A stretch of 64,000 bases of DNA, taken from NCBI GenBank assembly GCA_037576215.1, contig JBANDB010000004.1, positions 1,612,001 to 1,676,000 on the forward strand. Reading direction: 5' to 3'. This document shows, piece after piece, positions 26,976 through 37,117 of this stretch. Both the position numbers and the translations under genes were made by a program. The notes under the pieces were generated by a model. It made no database searches. It saw only the letters and a program-made list of their open reading frames with translations, and was not told the origin of the DNA. The first letter of the stretch is position 1. Each line of letters begins with the position of its first letter. This DNA is from Armillaria gallica (taxonomy: Eukaryota; Basidiomycota; Agaricomycetes; Agaricales; Physalacriaceae).

Positions 26976-27305
26976 CACCTGTTGAGCCCACTAAACCAAA
27001 GATATAATAGCCGTTAAATATGTGTTGTAACGGCTGTAACAAGTGCAAGAATAAAGAAAACTTACGGTACTCCAATAATTATTGGATAAAGTCGTCCACG
27101 TTCCCCTTAATTATTAAGCCCCCAGGTACGTATTGTCATCCGCGTCATTGCGCACGCCGGCACGTCACTCCGCCAGTCCCGAGACTCCCGGTCCTGAGCT
27201 CGCTGTCCTCCCGACGACGACGACGAGTCCGAGCTCAATTCTCACTCAAAAATACCGGGAAAATGCGGGAAAAAAGGTGAATATATATTGCTATTCTCAT
27301 TCAAA
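26976..27305 (+). repeat. KDZ left terminal inverted repeat
   Basis: About 330 bp, inverted relative to 32979-33306. It carries four GAC units before GAG where the right end has three, and CCC where the right end has CCCC. The stop codon of the transposase gene (27303-27301) lies in its innermost bases. Confidence 0.92.
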
Positions 27306-30300
27306 CAGAAAATGTATTCATAAGTGTTACCAGCTGCTCCTCCACCTGGTCATCAGTATCATCACGATCATCATCATCATCGGCCTCGATGTCATCGGCA
27401 GGACCGTCGGAACTGGGCGGAATATCATCAGCCACCTGAGAAGTAACCTGTACATCACTAGCAGAAGCCTCTGATATTGCAGGTCCACTCCATCCTGGCC
27501 TTGTCCCTGTAACCTTCCCCGTTGACAAGGATACTGTGACACCTGGTCTTGCAGATAGACGTGCGAAGCGCTTATGATGCTGGTCATCATAGCGTGCTCG
27601 TTCAAGACGATAACGAGAGATCTGATGGGCTAGGGCAGGCATAGATTCCTGGAGGAGATGATATTGGTCTTGTAGGTAACGATCTTCGTCTTCCATATAT
27701 GTGAGCAGGCGGGGTATCTCAATATTCAAACGGTCGATTTCCTCCTCCGCTCGCTTGATCTTGAAATAGCGATCCATTGTTGCTCGCCCAGCCGGTGTCG
27801 CCCAGACCTTCTTTGACATCTCCTGCACACCTTCGCGAGTCCCGGGATCTCGCAGAAGATCAAAGTCGGAAAGGAATGCATAATCAATCACCTGTTCCCA
27901 TCGAAGTCCAGGACGGGGTGGGTCTAGAGCACGAGCAGCGTTGTTATACCTCTCTAGTGCCGTCCGTATTGCCTGAGAGCGTGATTGCAATGCCTTCCCT
28001 ATATGCTTCCTCATCTTGTAGCCTGAGGGTGTATTTAGCCAGGTACAACATGGCTGTTAAATGAAGACTTTACCGGTGTGCGACATGTTCATTTTTGTCA
28101 ACTCAAAGATACGAGATACGACCAAGCGTTCCAAGTTATCGATGGCACGCTGATATGTACGCATCTTCACGCGCTTCTCATTTTCCAGCCATTTTGCACA
28201 CCCAACCTCCCAGCGTTGGGTCTCCAGACGTGCCTCCAGAATCTGAACTGCCTTGATGGCATTGTCATGCTTTTCCATAAGGTGTCGGCGTGCTGTCTCA
28301 GTCTTGTGGGTTTGTCTGTCAACCGTGTCCACTGTTACCACAGTCCAAGTTTGAGCTGCTTCATCCACCGAAGCCCTTAATCGAAGTTAGTATAAATACA
28401 ACTCAGAAATTGTGTTACTTACTGCAGTGTGTACATATCCAGCAATGCTGTAAAATACTCCATCTCGAGTGTCTCCTGCAGCGGCTCCTTGGTTAGTGTT
28501 GCGAGGTATTCTTGCTCTTCTTTCAGCCAGCTATCGAAGGTTGATTCACTTTCTATGTCTAGTCGTTTCATTGAGTCCGTGAGGATGGGACGCTCCTGCA
28601 GTATATCCAATGCTTGTCGGTAGTTATTGCATAGGAAGGCGCCTACTGGAGGTCAATGATCATGGTCTCTGCGAAATTAAACGAGGACTTACTGAGATTC
28701 TGGAAGGTGTCGAACCTGTCTTTGCACTTCATGTAATTTGTGATAGCTTGGTGTCGGTGAAACCTGCTTGCATGTCGAGTGCCTGATGCAAGGGCATTTG
28801 AACCTGAAAAGAAGCGCTTACAGCCTTCGAGGTCTTCTAGTCCCTGGCCGGTTACATATGTTCCAAGGTTCCGAATCTGGCATTCATGCTGATGTGCGTG
28901 TCCATGGAAGAGTCCTATCAGTGCCAAAAATCCTAATGTACGTGCAAGAACTCCTAACGGTGATCGTGAGACAGTCGTTCCAAATTTACAGCCTACATCG
29001 TATCCAATGCCGAGGTCTTTCCCATAGAGGTTTAATAGCTGTTCGACAATAGCGAGAGGATATTTTGCTCTGACATAGACATTAATTAGTGTCTGAATCA
29101 AATTGTAGAACAAAACTGGCTTACAGTTCTCCACTACGCACCATGTCTGTTGCAAGCAGTACAAACCCATGGCGACACAAGCAAATGAAAAATCTGGTCT
29201 CATCAAATATTCCCCAAGTCTTCGCTGACATGTTGTTGATCATATTCTGCCATCGCTCCGAGCATGGACTTTCATCATCTCCATCTCTCGAATGGACCAG
29301 AGATTTGCCGATGGCTTCCTTCGACCACTGATCCACCTTATCTCTTGGTATGAAATAGTCACCTCGGCCATTTCGCAGGTCCGGTCTTTCAATTGATGGA
29401 CCAGGTTGCGCACCGCCATCCTCATCAATGATTTCGCTCTCTCGCTTCTCGACACGCTTCATTGAGTTGTTACCATCCATTGTCCCGAGCATGGAAAATC
29501 TCAGTGGCTTTTCACCCTCTAGCTTGTAAGTACAGCTTGGGCAGGCATTCAACGCTTGCCAATTGGGAACATCTCGTCCCAAGGCTTTGAGAACATGGCC
29601 TCTGACAGTGTTTAGTAGGTCCACGTACAAATCATAACAGATCGAAAACTGTTGAAGAAGGTAAGGTCGAAAGGCAACTGAGTGAAGGTCGCAGAGCATC
29701 TTCACAAAGGGCTGGATAGTAAATTGGGGGCACCGCAGATGTGCGGCATGATAGACTTCCATTGCAGGGATCGTGATGGCAACAGATGGGCGAAAGGGAG
29801 CGCATGGGAGAAGGCCTTGCCGGACGAGTGCCACAGCTATGTATTGATCTGTAGATAAAGTCGGTACAGAGGTATCATATTCTCCTACATGCAGATCAGT
29901 GCTAAGCTCTCAAGATCTCAAGAATCAAATGGTATATGCACGGTATAAGTCAACGACTTTGATAGATATTGAATCATCTACCATGCTGTCGGAGACATCA
30001 GGTTTCCCTCCTTCACTTCGATTCAAGTCCCACTCCATGAAAGCATCGGCAAGGGTGGACATCTGAGGGTCAAAGCCTTGATGACGAAAGTATGTTTGGT
30101 TTTTTCTTGTCCTAGAATCGCATTTGCGCCTATAGACATTGAGAATACATGCCCCAGAAAACTAAAAATATCACAAACCGTTTTTCTTTCAGAAGAGAGC
30201 GCAACTTCATCATGACCTCAACATATTCACCTCCACCATGGCTGATCTCGAGCTGAGTCCTTCCTGTCAGAACATCGTTCATCATATCCACATCAAGAGA

Positions 30301-30605
30301 GCTTGTGTCGTGGTCTGCCAGTCCATCTGTAGGGAGGTCACCTTGAGTCATGGCAAGTCGTGTCTCCTCCATCCTTTGTAGCTGTTCAGGACTCAGTACT
30401 GGTCAAGTTAGATTCAAATAAGCATTTAAATGAGTGATGAGGATCCGAATCACGTACGCTGCTGCTCATTTGCTCTTGAAAGGGCAACTTGATCCTTTTC
30501 TCTTGAGATCTGTGCTTGGCTTCGGTACTTCTTCGCAACGACGGTTCCAGTCTCATTTTGAAAGTTGCTCCGAACTCTTTTCGATGATCCCGACTTCTTG
30601 GACAT
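27301..30605 (-). CDS. KDZ-family transposase
   Basis: Eight exons: 30605-30458, 30398-30179, 30129-29942, 29882-29125, 29069-28693, 28645-28433, 28375-28074 and 28022-27301. All introns are GT-AG, 47-59 bp, and the exons sum to 975 codons in frame. KDZ hallmarks appear in order: SHGGGEY near the N terminus, CDSRTRK, LCDLHSV, ACPSCTYKLEGE, TMDGNNSMKR, FDETRFFICLCRHG, TDMVRSGELAKYPLAI, GYDVGCKF, FHGHAH, GLEDLEGC and GSNALASGTRHASRFHR. These form the RNase H-like catalytic region. An arginine replaces the glycine usual after DET. The C terminus is helical and ends in an aspartate-rich tail. The cysteine cluster (CxC) that precedes many fungal KDZ cores is not obvious. The predicted role is cutting and inserting this element. 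Confidence 0.9.
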
Positions 30606-31109
30606 AACAGAGATTATTTCAGAGAGCCAACTTGAGTAAGTGCAGGTCGATGTCAAAGAGAGAGCCTGAGGAGAAGTAAGATCGTGTTTCGTCGGAGTCT
30701 TGTAGCAGATCAGACTGATTTTCAGTGTTATATCTGGCTGGAGCTCTGCGTCTACTGAAGCAAAACATCTCTCATTCATTTGCTTCTAGTTTTGCTCATA
30801 TACTTTGTTTATAGAAAGTATTACCCTGCTGCTTTGCAGCGGCCCTGGCTGTGTCTTCTCTTGCTATGCGCCCCATGCGGGAACCCCTCTCGGCTTGGAT
30901 CTCCACTGATGAGCAGGCCTATGCTGTGGCCAGCTCATATGCATTTGCATTTTCCTAATCGGCTACACACCCTCCCGGCTCATGGAAACGCGAAAACAGG
31001 GGTGTTTCATTGACTATGAAATGACGTGTTATTTGTCCAGGTATGTCTGACGTGCGCCTTGAAATTTTTGTCTGCACCCTCATTAGACCTCACCCCGCCC
31101 AACTTATCT
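30606..31109. promoter_or_regulatory. Divergent intergenic region of the KDZ element
   Basis: About 500 bp separate the transposase start (30605, minus) from the first in-frame ATG of the partner gene (31110, plus). With the two genes head to head, this must hold both promoters. No strong TATA box was picked out. Confidence 0.45.
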
Positions 31110-32778
31110 ATGCCCTTCTCAGATCTAACCAACACTTGTGCGTTGTCTCCATCATTTGGTGATGCATCTCGAATTCTTCTTGACACGGAAGTGACCATGA
31201 TGCCTCCCACAGATGCTACAATATTACCACTCGACTCAGACAGTCCGTTAGATCCCATGGATCCTCGCACATTCCTTTCTTCGACTGATTTCTCAAGTCT
31301 CGATGAAGACTATCCATCTGCTGGCTACATCCAGGACTTTGGCAGCAACTTCGAATGGTGCTTTCAGGCATCCCACCCACTTGAGCCGCAGACCGATGGT
31401 GACACTACACAGATTGAAGGGCCAGCATTGCACTTTGCCATTCCTGATGCACCTGAAAGTAGCGAAGGGCATGAGGATCTCCACGAAGACGATGACGATG
31501 ACGATGGCCGTGATGGTACCATCACGGACACATTCATCGCCGACACATCACACTGGCAGCATGTCACTCCCGCTACCGATGGTCAGGGCACTACATGGGC
31601 ACAACGGAACTCAGATCATCCAGTCATTGCAGCGCAAACAAGGAGGGGGAACGCGAGCAAGGAGACACGTAAGCTGCAGGCTGCTCAAGCTCACGCGCAG
31701 CACAAGGACCTTGTCAATGCCACCAATGTCGCCAAACACGAAATCAACATGATCCTTCAACGCGTCGCGGACCAATATGGCAAGAAGATCGATGTAATCA
31801 AACAGATGGCCTTCGACCAGACTAGGCATCGCTATCAACGTGCCGTTTCCATTCACGACGTGAAGATCAGTTGGAAGATGAAGCAGGAGAAGGACAGTAA
31901 GTAGTCAGTCCTTGTTCCCTTCCAGACATGATCTAACATTGTTCATCTTGCAGAATTGATGCCTGGAGAATCACCGAAAACTCTAGCGGAGATCCAGGTG
32001 CTTGTGAAGGAGGATGAAGAGATGGCTGCCTGGTCAAAAGAAACCCAAGAGAAGATGATACAGAGGGTCCGCAAGATTCGGGCGATCAGAGCACAGGGTG
32101 CCAGGGTGTCTAATCATGCGGCAGCTACAGATTACCGGAAGACGGTCGATTGTATTGAGCAAGAGGCAAGTTCTTCTCTTTCCTATCAACTTACACATCT
32201 TACATATGCTTGTACAGCTGTCCAACCTCGCACCTAGGACCGGTGCCATGTCCATTGCTCTCTTCACTCGAGCACATGTTGACGACTCATATGCTCCTGA
32301 TATTTTTGCTTCTTCAGGGGCCGAACATTTTATACGGGATATCCTTCGAATGGATCCACTAGATCTTGTGCGGAAGTTTGAGCAATGGGCTTGTAGCCAA
32401 GCTCTGAGTTCGTATATCCACTGTACCTTCTACTTATTATCCAATCAGCTCAACCCTTCCCTTAGGTCTGGAAGAGCGAGACACAACTTCCAACATACGC
32501 AAAGACATTACAAGCAGAATTCTCGCAAGCTTGCGTACGTTCCTTGCATTTCTTCTGACCACTGTGAGACCGTGACTAAAGATAACTTAGGTTTTATTAT
32601 GAAGAAGCCTGCGGCTTCTATGTCATACTCTCGCTATCAAATGGATATTGTCGAGAAGTACGGTGTCGAGCTTATAGGTTGGCCAGCGCGTCTTCTTCCG
32701 ATGATGTCGCCTTCGGATATTCGTGTCCTTGCTAACTTGAGGCTTCTGCGTGATGCCCTTGTCGAAGGGTCATGCTGA
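31110..32778 (+). CDS. KDZ-associated partner protein
   Basis: Five exons: 31110-31896, 31954-32165, 32218-32407, 32466-32534 and 32591-32778, giving 481 codons in frame. The second intron (32166-32217) has a GC-AG pair with a good GCAAGT donor; all others are GT-AG. The N terminus is acidic and low-complexity with a run of aspartates. The middle is helical and alanine/glutamine-rich. The best-marked part reads SNLAPRTGAMSIALFTRAH and then LVRKFEQWACSQ, wording I have seen in agaricomycete proteins of unknown function that sit beside KDZ transposases. The TGA at 32776-32778 is followed in the same frame by 50 more codons ending at 32931 with a lysine/arginine-rich tail (KKRKARSDKGKKR), so a basic, possibly nuclear-targeting end seems lost. 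Its role in transposition is inferred only from position. Confidence 0.75.
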
Positions 32779-32978
32779 TGGGCTCATTTAAGCCGGCCCG
32801 AAGTCCAGCAGCGTATTGATGAGCATCAGCAACGTACGGAAAGCGGGGATGCTCCAACAAAGAAGAGGAAAGCTCGTTCAGACAAGGGCAAGAAGCGCGG
32901 CCCAAACAAGCGAGGCAAAACATCTGATTGACCTATCTCTGCTAGTAGCATCGCCAGATGATTTACTTACCATTTCCA

Positions 32979-33306
32979 TTTGAATGAGAATAGCAATATA
33001 TATTCACCTTTTTTCCCGCATTTTCCCGGTATTTTTGAGTGAGAATTGAGCTCGGACTCGTCGTCGTCGGGGAGGACAGCGAGCTCAGGACCGGGAGTCT
33101 CGGGACTGGCGGAGTGACGTGCCGGCGTGCGCAATGACGCGGATGACAATACGTACCTGGGGGCTTAATAATTAAGGGGAACGTGGACGACTTTATCCAA
33201 TAATTATTGGAGTACCGTAAGTTTTCTTTATTCTTGCACTTGTTACAGCCGTTACAACACATATTTAACGGCTATTATATCTTTGGTTTAGTGGGCTCAA
33301 CAGGTG
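32979..33306 (-). repeat. KDZ right terminal inverted repeat
   Basis: About 328 bp, inverted copy of 26976-27305, followed directly by the 8-bp target duplication CTCTCGCT at 33307-33314. Confidence 0.92.
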
Positions 33307-33314
33307 CTCTCGCT

Positions 33315-36104
33315 GTCATTGTCTGAAGAAACTTTGTGTATGAACGAATGTTGGACACGATGACCCACCTGGCTTATTTAGGATGTCTGTGGCAAAATAC
33401 CAAACTACCAGTTCTTCTGCAGAAATCGTCGGCGCCCGTCGTTTCCACGGATATCCACCTCTCAGTGATTGTTCATCTTCTGCTACCCAGACAAGTCATC
33501 GCTGAATGACGATTTAGGAGGACCATCGAGTAGTAACCGGGAGATAGTGATGATGGTGGTGCTCATAGAGGTTGTGGTGAGTCGCTCCATCCAATCTTCT
33601 AGCACGCCGTAGTTTATCACGTTCAGCAGGATAAAGACGTCAAGACGTGCTCACGAGTCAGCCAGTTTTCAACACGGGTGCTGGTAACCGTAAGGTGCCC
33701 TTTCACTCTGAGTTTATACCGCTGAATTTCCTGCGCGTCGGTGTAGAAATCGTCCATTTTTCGGACAAGCTGCACCAATGGACTTCATGACTGGCGGATG
33801 GCGATTTTCAGGTGGCGTAGCCTAAGGCGAAGACGTTCTTATTTTCAAACGGGTTGACCGTGCATCCTATTCATCATTCTTTCTCAAATTTATCGAGCTC
33901 ATCTATCCGTTACAGATACTAAATATCAAGTTTCTTCAACCTAATTCAGCTATGAACGGACCATCTAGGGTACCCCGAACTCATTACGCCATCTCACCCA
34001 TCTCTATCATGAGCGTCCAATTGCTTCACCCTACTCCGATCTTTCTCCATCTCAGCCTTTGGACCATCAGCGCTTCAGCACCTTTGAGCATCGACTTGGT
34101 CGCTGTGTATGTGACTGTCGCCGTCGTCCTACTTCATGGCCCCCAGCCAAGGACTGGACCATCGGATTCTGACTTCCTATAACCGCCTCCTCATCGTCCA
34201 ATCCCAGGAAGAGCCTCGCCTTTTCCGACTACCAGTTTGTGCTATGGGTTATTTGTTCTCCAGGCACTGTCCGCCATTATCCCGTCCTGCTCGCGCGCAT
34301 ACATGAAGACGAATCCCTGCGTAGGCAACGTGTCCTACCTCGGCTTCTTTTACGTGGCGCATGCATCGGCTAACAGGCACTCTGACGAAGGGCGCCGCCA
34401 TGGCCAGCTATCATTGTCATTCTCGAATCAACCCATCGGCTGCTCGCACGCTAATGCCTGTACCTCCTGTCAATGTTCTCCTGCGTATCATCATCTAGTA
34501 CTGGTCTGTTGCAGAAACGCTCTCCATCGATACATTTTGGACGTGTGGTGGGGGAGCAAGCTTTCGTTCACCTCTTTGATAGAGGTAGTAGCTATTCGAT
34601 GCAGATTTCGGCATGACAATGATATCATGTATGCGCTGAAGGGAAGTCGCTGTTGAAGGCATTGGATCCGGTTAACGTACTCGAATGTCGTGGACATCGA
34701 TTGGCCTCGCAAGAACCACAACAGAATCACTGATGAATTGAGTACTTTCAGGTCTGTCGTCTTCGTTCGTTCCGTTATCTCTGTTGACCTCGGCCCCTAG
34801 GTTTTGATCACAGCGGCTTGATCACGGTTCAAATTTCTTTTGCTGAACTATTCGACCTCGATACCTCTTTCACCTGAGATGTTGTGGGCTTACGAAGGGT
34901 TCCCTAGTAGAAAGCCGAAGCGCTGGCGGTGACGGCGTAAGAGGTTTTTAATCTTCACCCTAGTCCATCGTGCGTACTGTTCCATTCCTTCTTGACGTTA
35001 TCAGACTCACCGGCCTTTTATAGTCATGCCACGGACACGTCTATATAGTCACGATATGTGGTCCTTTCGCCTGAAATCCTGTCGCAACCGATACATCCTC
35101 AATGCTTATCGTCTTCATATAACATGCTCGCTATGATGGTCTACCCACATCATACCTAGTCATTTATCCTATCAACGCCAAACTCTTCGCATTGTCGCAG
35201 ATGGCGTTTGGAGCCTCAATTCTTCCCAGGCGCTATATTCCGTCTTTGAAGTTTTTCTTACCTCTGCTGGTTATATCCAGTATTCGACTGTCATCCAGAT
35301 AACCTCCACCAAACCCACGATGTCAGCTTAGCATCTTGTCGATGCTAACAATATACAATCACCGACCGCCAAACATTTCGTAGCACGCGTTCACTGGCCG
35401 CTTGAGTGGCGTTCGCGCCATCCCTATCGCCGAAATCAGCTATTTCTATGGCATACAAGACTGGTACGCTCTATTTCAAATGCATCTGTGCCTTAATACC
35501 CTAGATACCGCTGTATTGCCAAATATAGATCTGAGTTCTTTATAAATATAATAAATACAACTATTTTGGGAAAACCTTTTTAGTATTTAGGGCTGCGCGC
35601 CGTCACCGTATTGTATGGTGATACGGCTTCCATGTACGGTATACATACCGATGCTGTGAGCACTCTAGATGATACCATACATTATGGCCATATTTGCATG
35701 GCAATGCTACCAGGCATGAATGTACATTTTTAAGGCTGGTATGCAGTCTGTAAGTAGGTTTGAAACCACTCACTATCATACCAATTCAGATGTCTACCTG
35801 TACAATGCATTTACAGGTCGAATTGAAGCCCATAGGGTAGTATGACACTATGATGTAGGCCCCTAAGCCTTTTCATCGACGAAGAAAACCGTTGATTCCT
35901 GGTCATGATGTATTCAGGGTGTGTTAAACTGCATGGTATGCCATTAATGACACATCGAGGACCATGTTCACACTATTTATAGAAACATACCCAGTCACAG
36001 CTAGTACGGCTGTATATACGGCTTTGATGGTCATAATTGTATGGACCAAAGCTGTCAGCAAAGTTGACTATATGGTATACAGTCAGTTACAGGATGGGTG
36101 TGCA
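33315..36104. other. Decayed intergenic DNA with two repeat copies
   Basis: No gene supported. Copies of the dispersed decayed unit lie at about 33868-33965 (weak) and 34970-35075 (clear). From about 35.5 kb onward the base composition turns AT-rich. Confidence 0.4.
34970..35075 (+). repeat. Dispersed decayed unit, copy 3
   Basis: Closest match is 18981-19085: catcgtgcgtact, then a caccggcctt-tatagtcatg block and gtctatatagtcacg. The shared core is about 100 bp. Confidence 0.5.
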
Positions 36105-37117
36105 GAAAACCTGGTAAAATACTATCTGCTTCCTTTCTAATCTTTACCTTGGTGTTTTGGCACATGTCTTTGCTACAACTTATCTAAATAAGTACATGAT
36201 GTCATTCATGCTGTGTTTTATTGCCTGTAAATGATATTAGGTGTTTATACCCTGGGTTTCCAATTGTGTTCTTTGTTGTGAGCAATTATATCATGTATGA
36301 TGATTGGTATTTCTTTGAGGTGTTTATGCAAGAAAACACCTATAAAACAAAGGAAAGACCAGGTGTTTCCTGCCATAAACACCACAAGAAATACCTGCAG
36401 TAACACACAGCATCTTTGCTCAGGTATTTTTAGAACAACAACACAATCAGAAATACAGGGTATAAACATCTAATATCATTTACAGGCAATAAGACTTAGA
36501 CACAACACAAATGGCATCATGTACTTATTTAGATATGTTGGAAACGCTAGGTTCACAGTGGGTAGACTAGTGGCTGGTAAAGCCAGACTAATGAACTTGT
36601 ATTCTCTGTTTGATATTTGAGCTCACATCGTCACCAAGCGACAGTGCTGATCATTAACTGTTGAAGTGCTCATCTTGCCAGTCACCACTTGTTAATGTCT
36701 TGCCATTATTCTTTCATTAGTTGTACATATTTGTTGCTTATACCCACGGCTTTTAGTTAGAATCGTCATATAAAAGGACTGTACTTGAGTAGTATATGCC
36801 ATCTCGTTTGCAACGGATATACAACACCCTTTCCTCTTGCTCATTTTGTGGTCCCAAGCCTTGTGATTCCAATATTCTCTGGCTCCTACAGAGCCTGTAT
36901 TTATACTATGAAAACTATCTAGAATATTTTACTAAACTCATCCATAAGCAGTAAGTATTGGTTCCAAGGTCATCTGGCATCATGCCGACTTGAACCTTCT
37001 ACACTCTTCTTGTGGCTTCCCACGATATCTCCAACAAGATAATTCATAGCAAAAACATGTGCCAAAACACCAAGATAAAGATTAGAAAGCAAGCAGATAG
37101 TATTTTATCAGGTTTTT
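36105..37117. repeat. Foldback element interrupted by a solo LTR
   Basis: The left arm from about 36105 to 36340 is the imperfect inverted copy of the right arm, which runs 36345-36535 and resumes at 37042-37117. Matching landmarks are aaaacctg.taaaatactatc, ttggtgttttggcacatgt, atctaaataagtacatgatg and ggtgtttatg at the centre. Removing 36536-37041 rejoins the right arm exactly. No coding frame and no clear target duplication are seen at the outer ends. Confidence 0.7.
36536..37036. mobile_element. Solo LTR with 5-bp target duplication
   Basis: A 501-bp sequence starting TGTTGGAAAC and ending CTCCAACA, i.e. TG...CA with a short terminal inverted repeat. It is bounded by the 5-bp direct repeat AGATA at 36531-36535 and 37037-37041. 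Inside is a TATA-like CATATAAAAGG at about 36768. It has no internal retroelement coding, as expected after recombination between two LTRs. The TGTTGGA start resembles Copia-type LTRs, but the superfamily is a guess. Confidence 0.8.

Larger units (their letters stand above)
26968..33314. mobile_element. Complete KDZ (Kyakuja-Dileera-Zisupton) DNA transposon
   Basis: The element proper is 26976-33306 (6331 bp), flanked by the perfect 8-bp direct repeat CTCTCGCT at 26968-26975 and 33307-33314. An 8-bp duplication is what the Zisupton/KDZ group is known to make. Both ends begin CACCTGTTGAGCCC and continue as inverted repeats of about 330 bp that differ only by a GAC-repeat length change and a C-run change. 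Near-identity of the ends and the clean target duplication indicate recent insertion. It encodes two divergent genes: the KDZ transposase (minus, 30605-27301) and a partner gene (plus, 31110-32778). No TET/JBP gene, which some fungal KDZ elements carry, is present here. Confidence 0.92.

Noticed and set aside
26704..27075. Overlapping frames on both strands next to and inside the left KDZ end
   Set aside because: They run across the transposon boundary and one repeats in the right terminal repeat, so they are not host genes.
27020..27280. Frames in the terminal inverted repeats (also 32963-33262)
   Set aside because: The same translated text appears in both ends because the repeats are copies; no coding function is likely.
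35590..35635. Short palindrome ccgtcaccgta...tggtgatacgg
   Set aside because: Imperfect and isolated; no target duplication or partner end found, so not called as an element.
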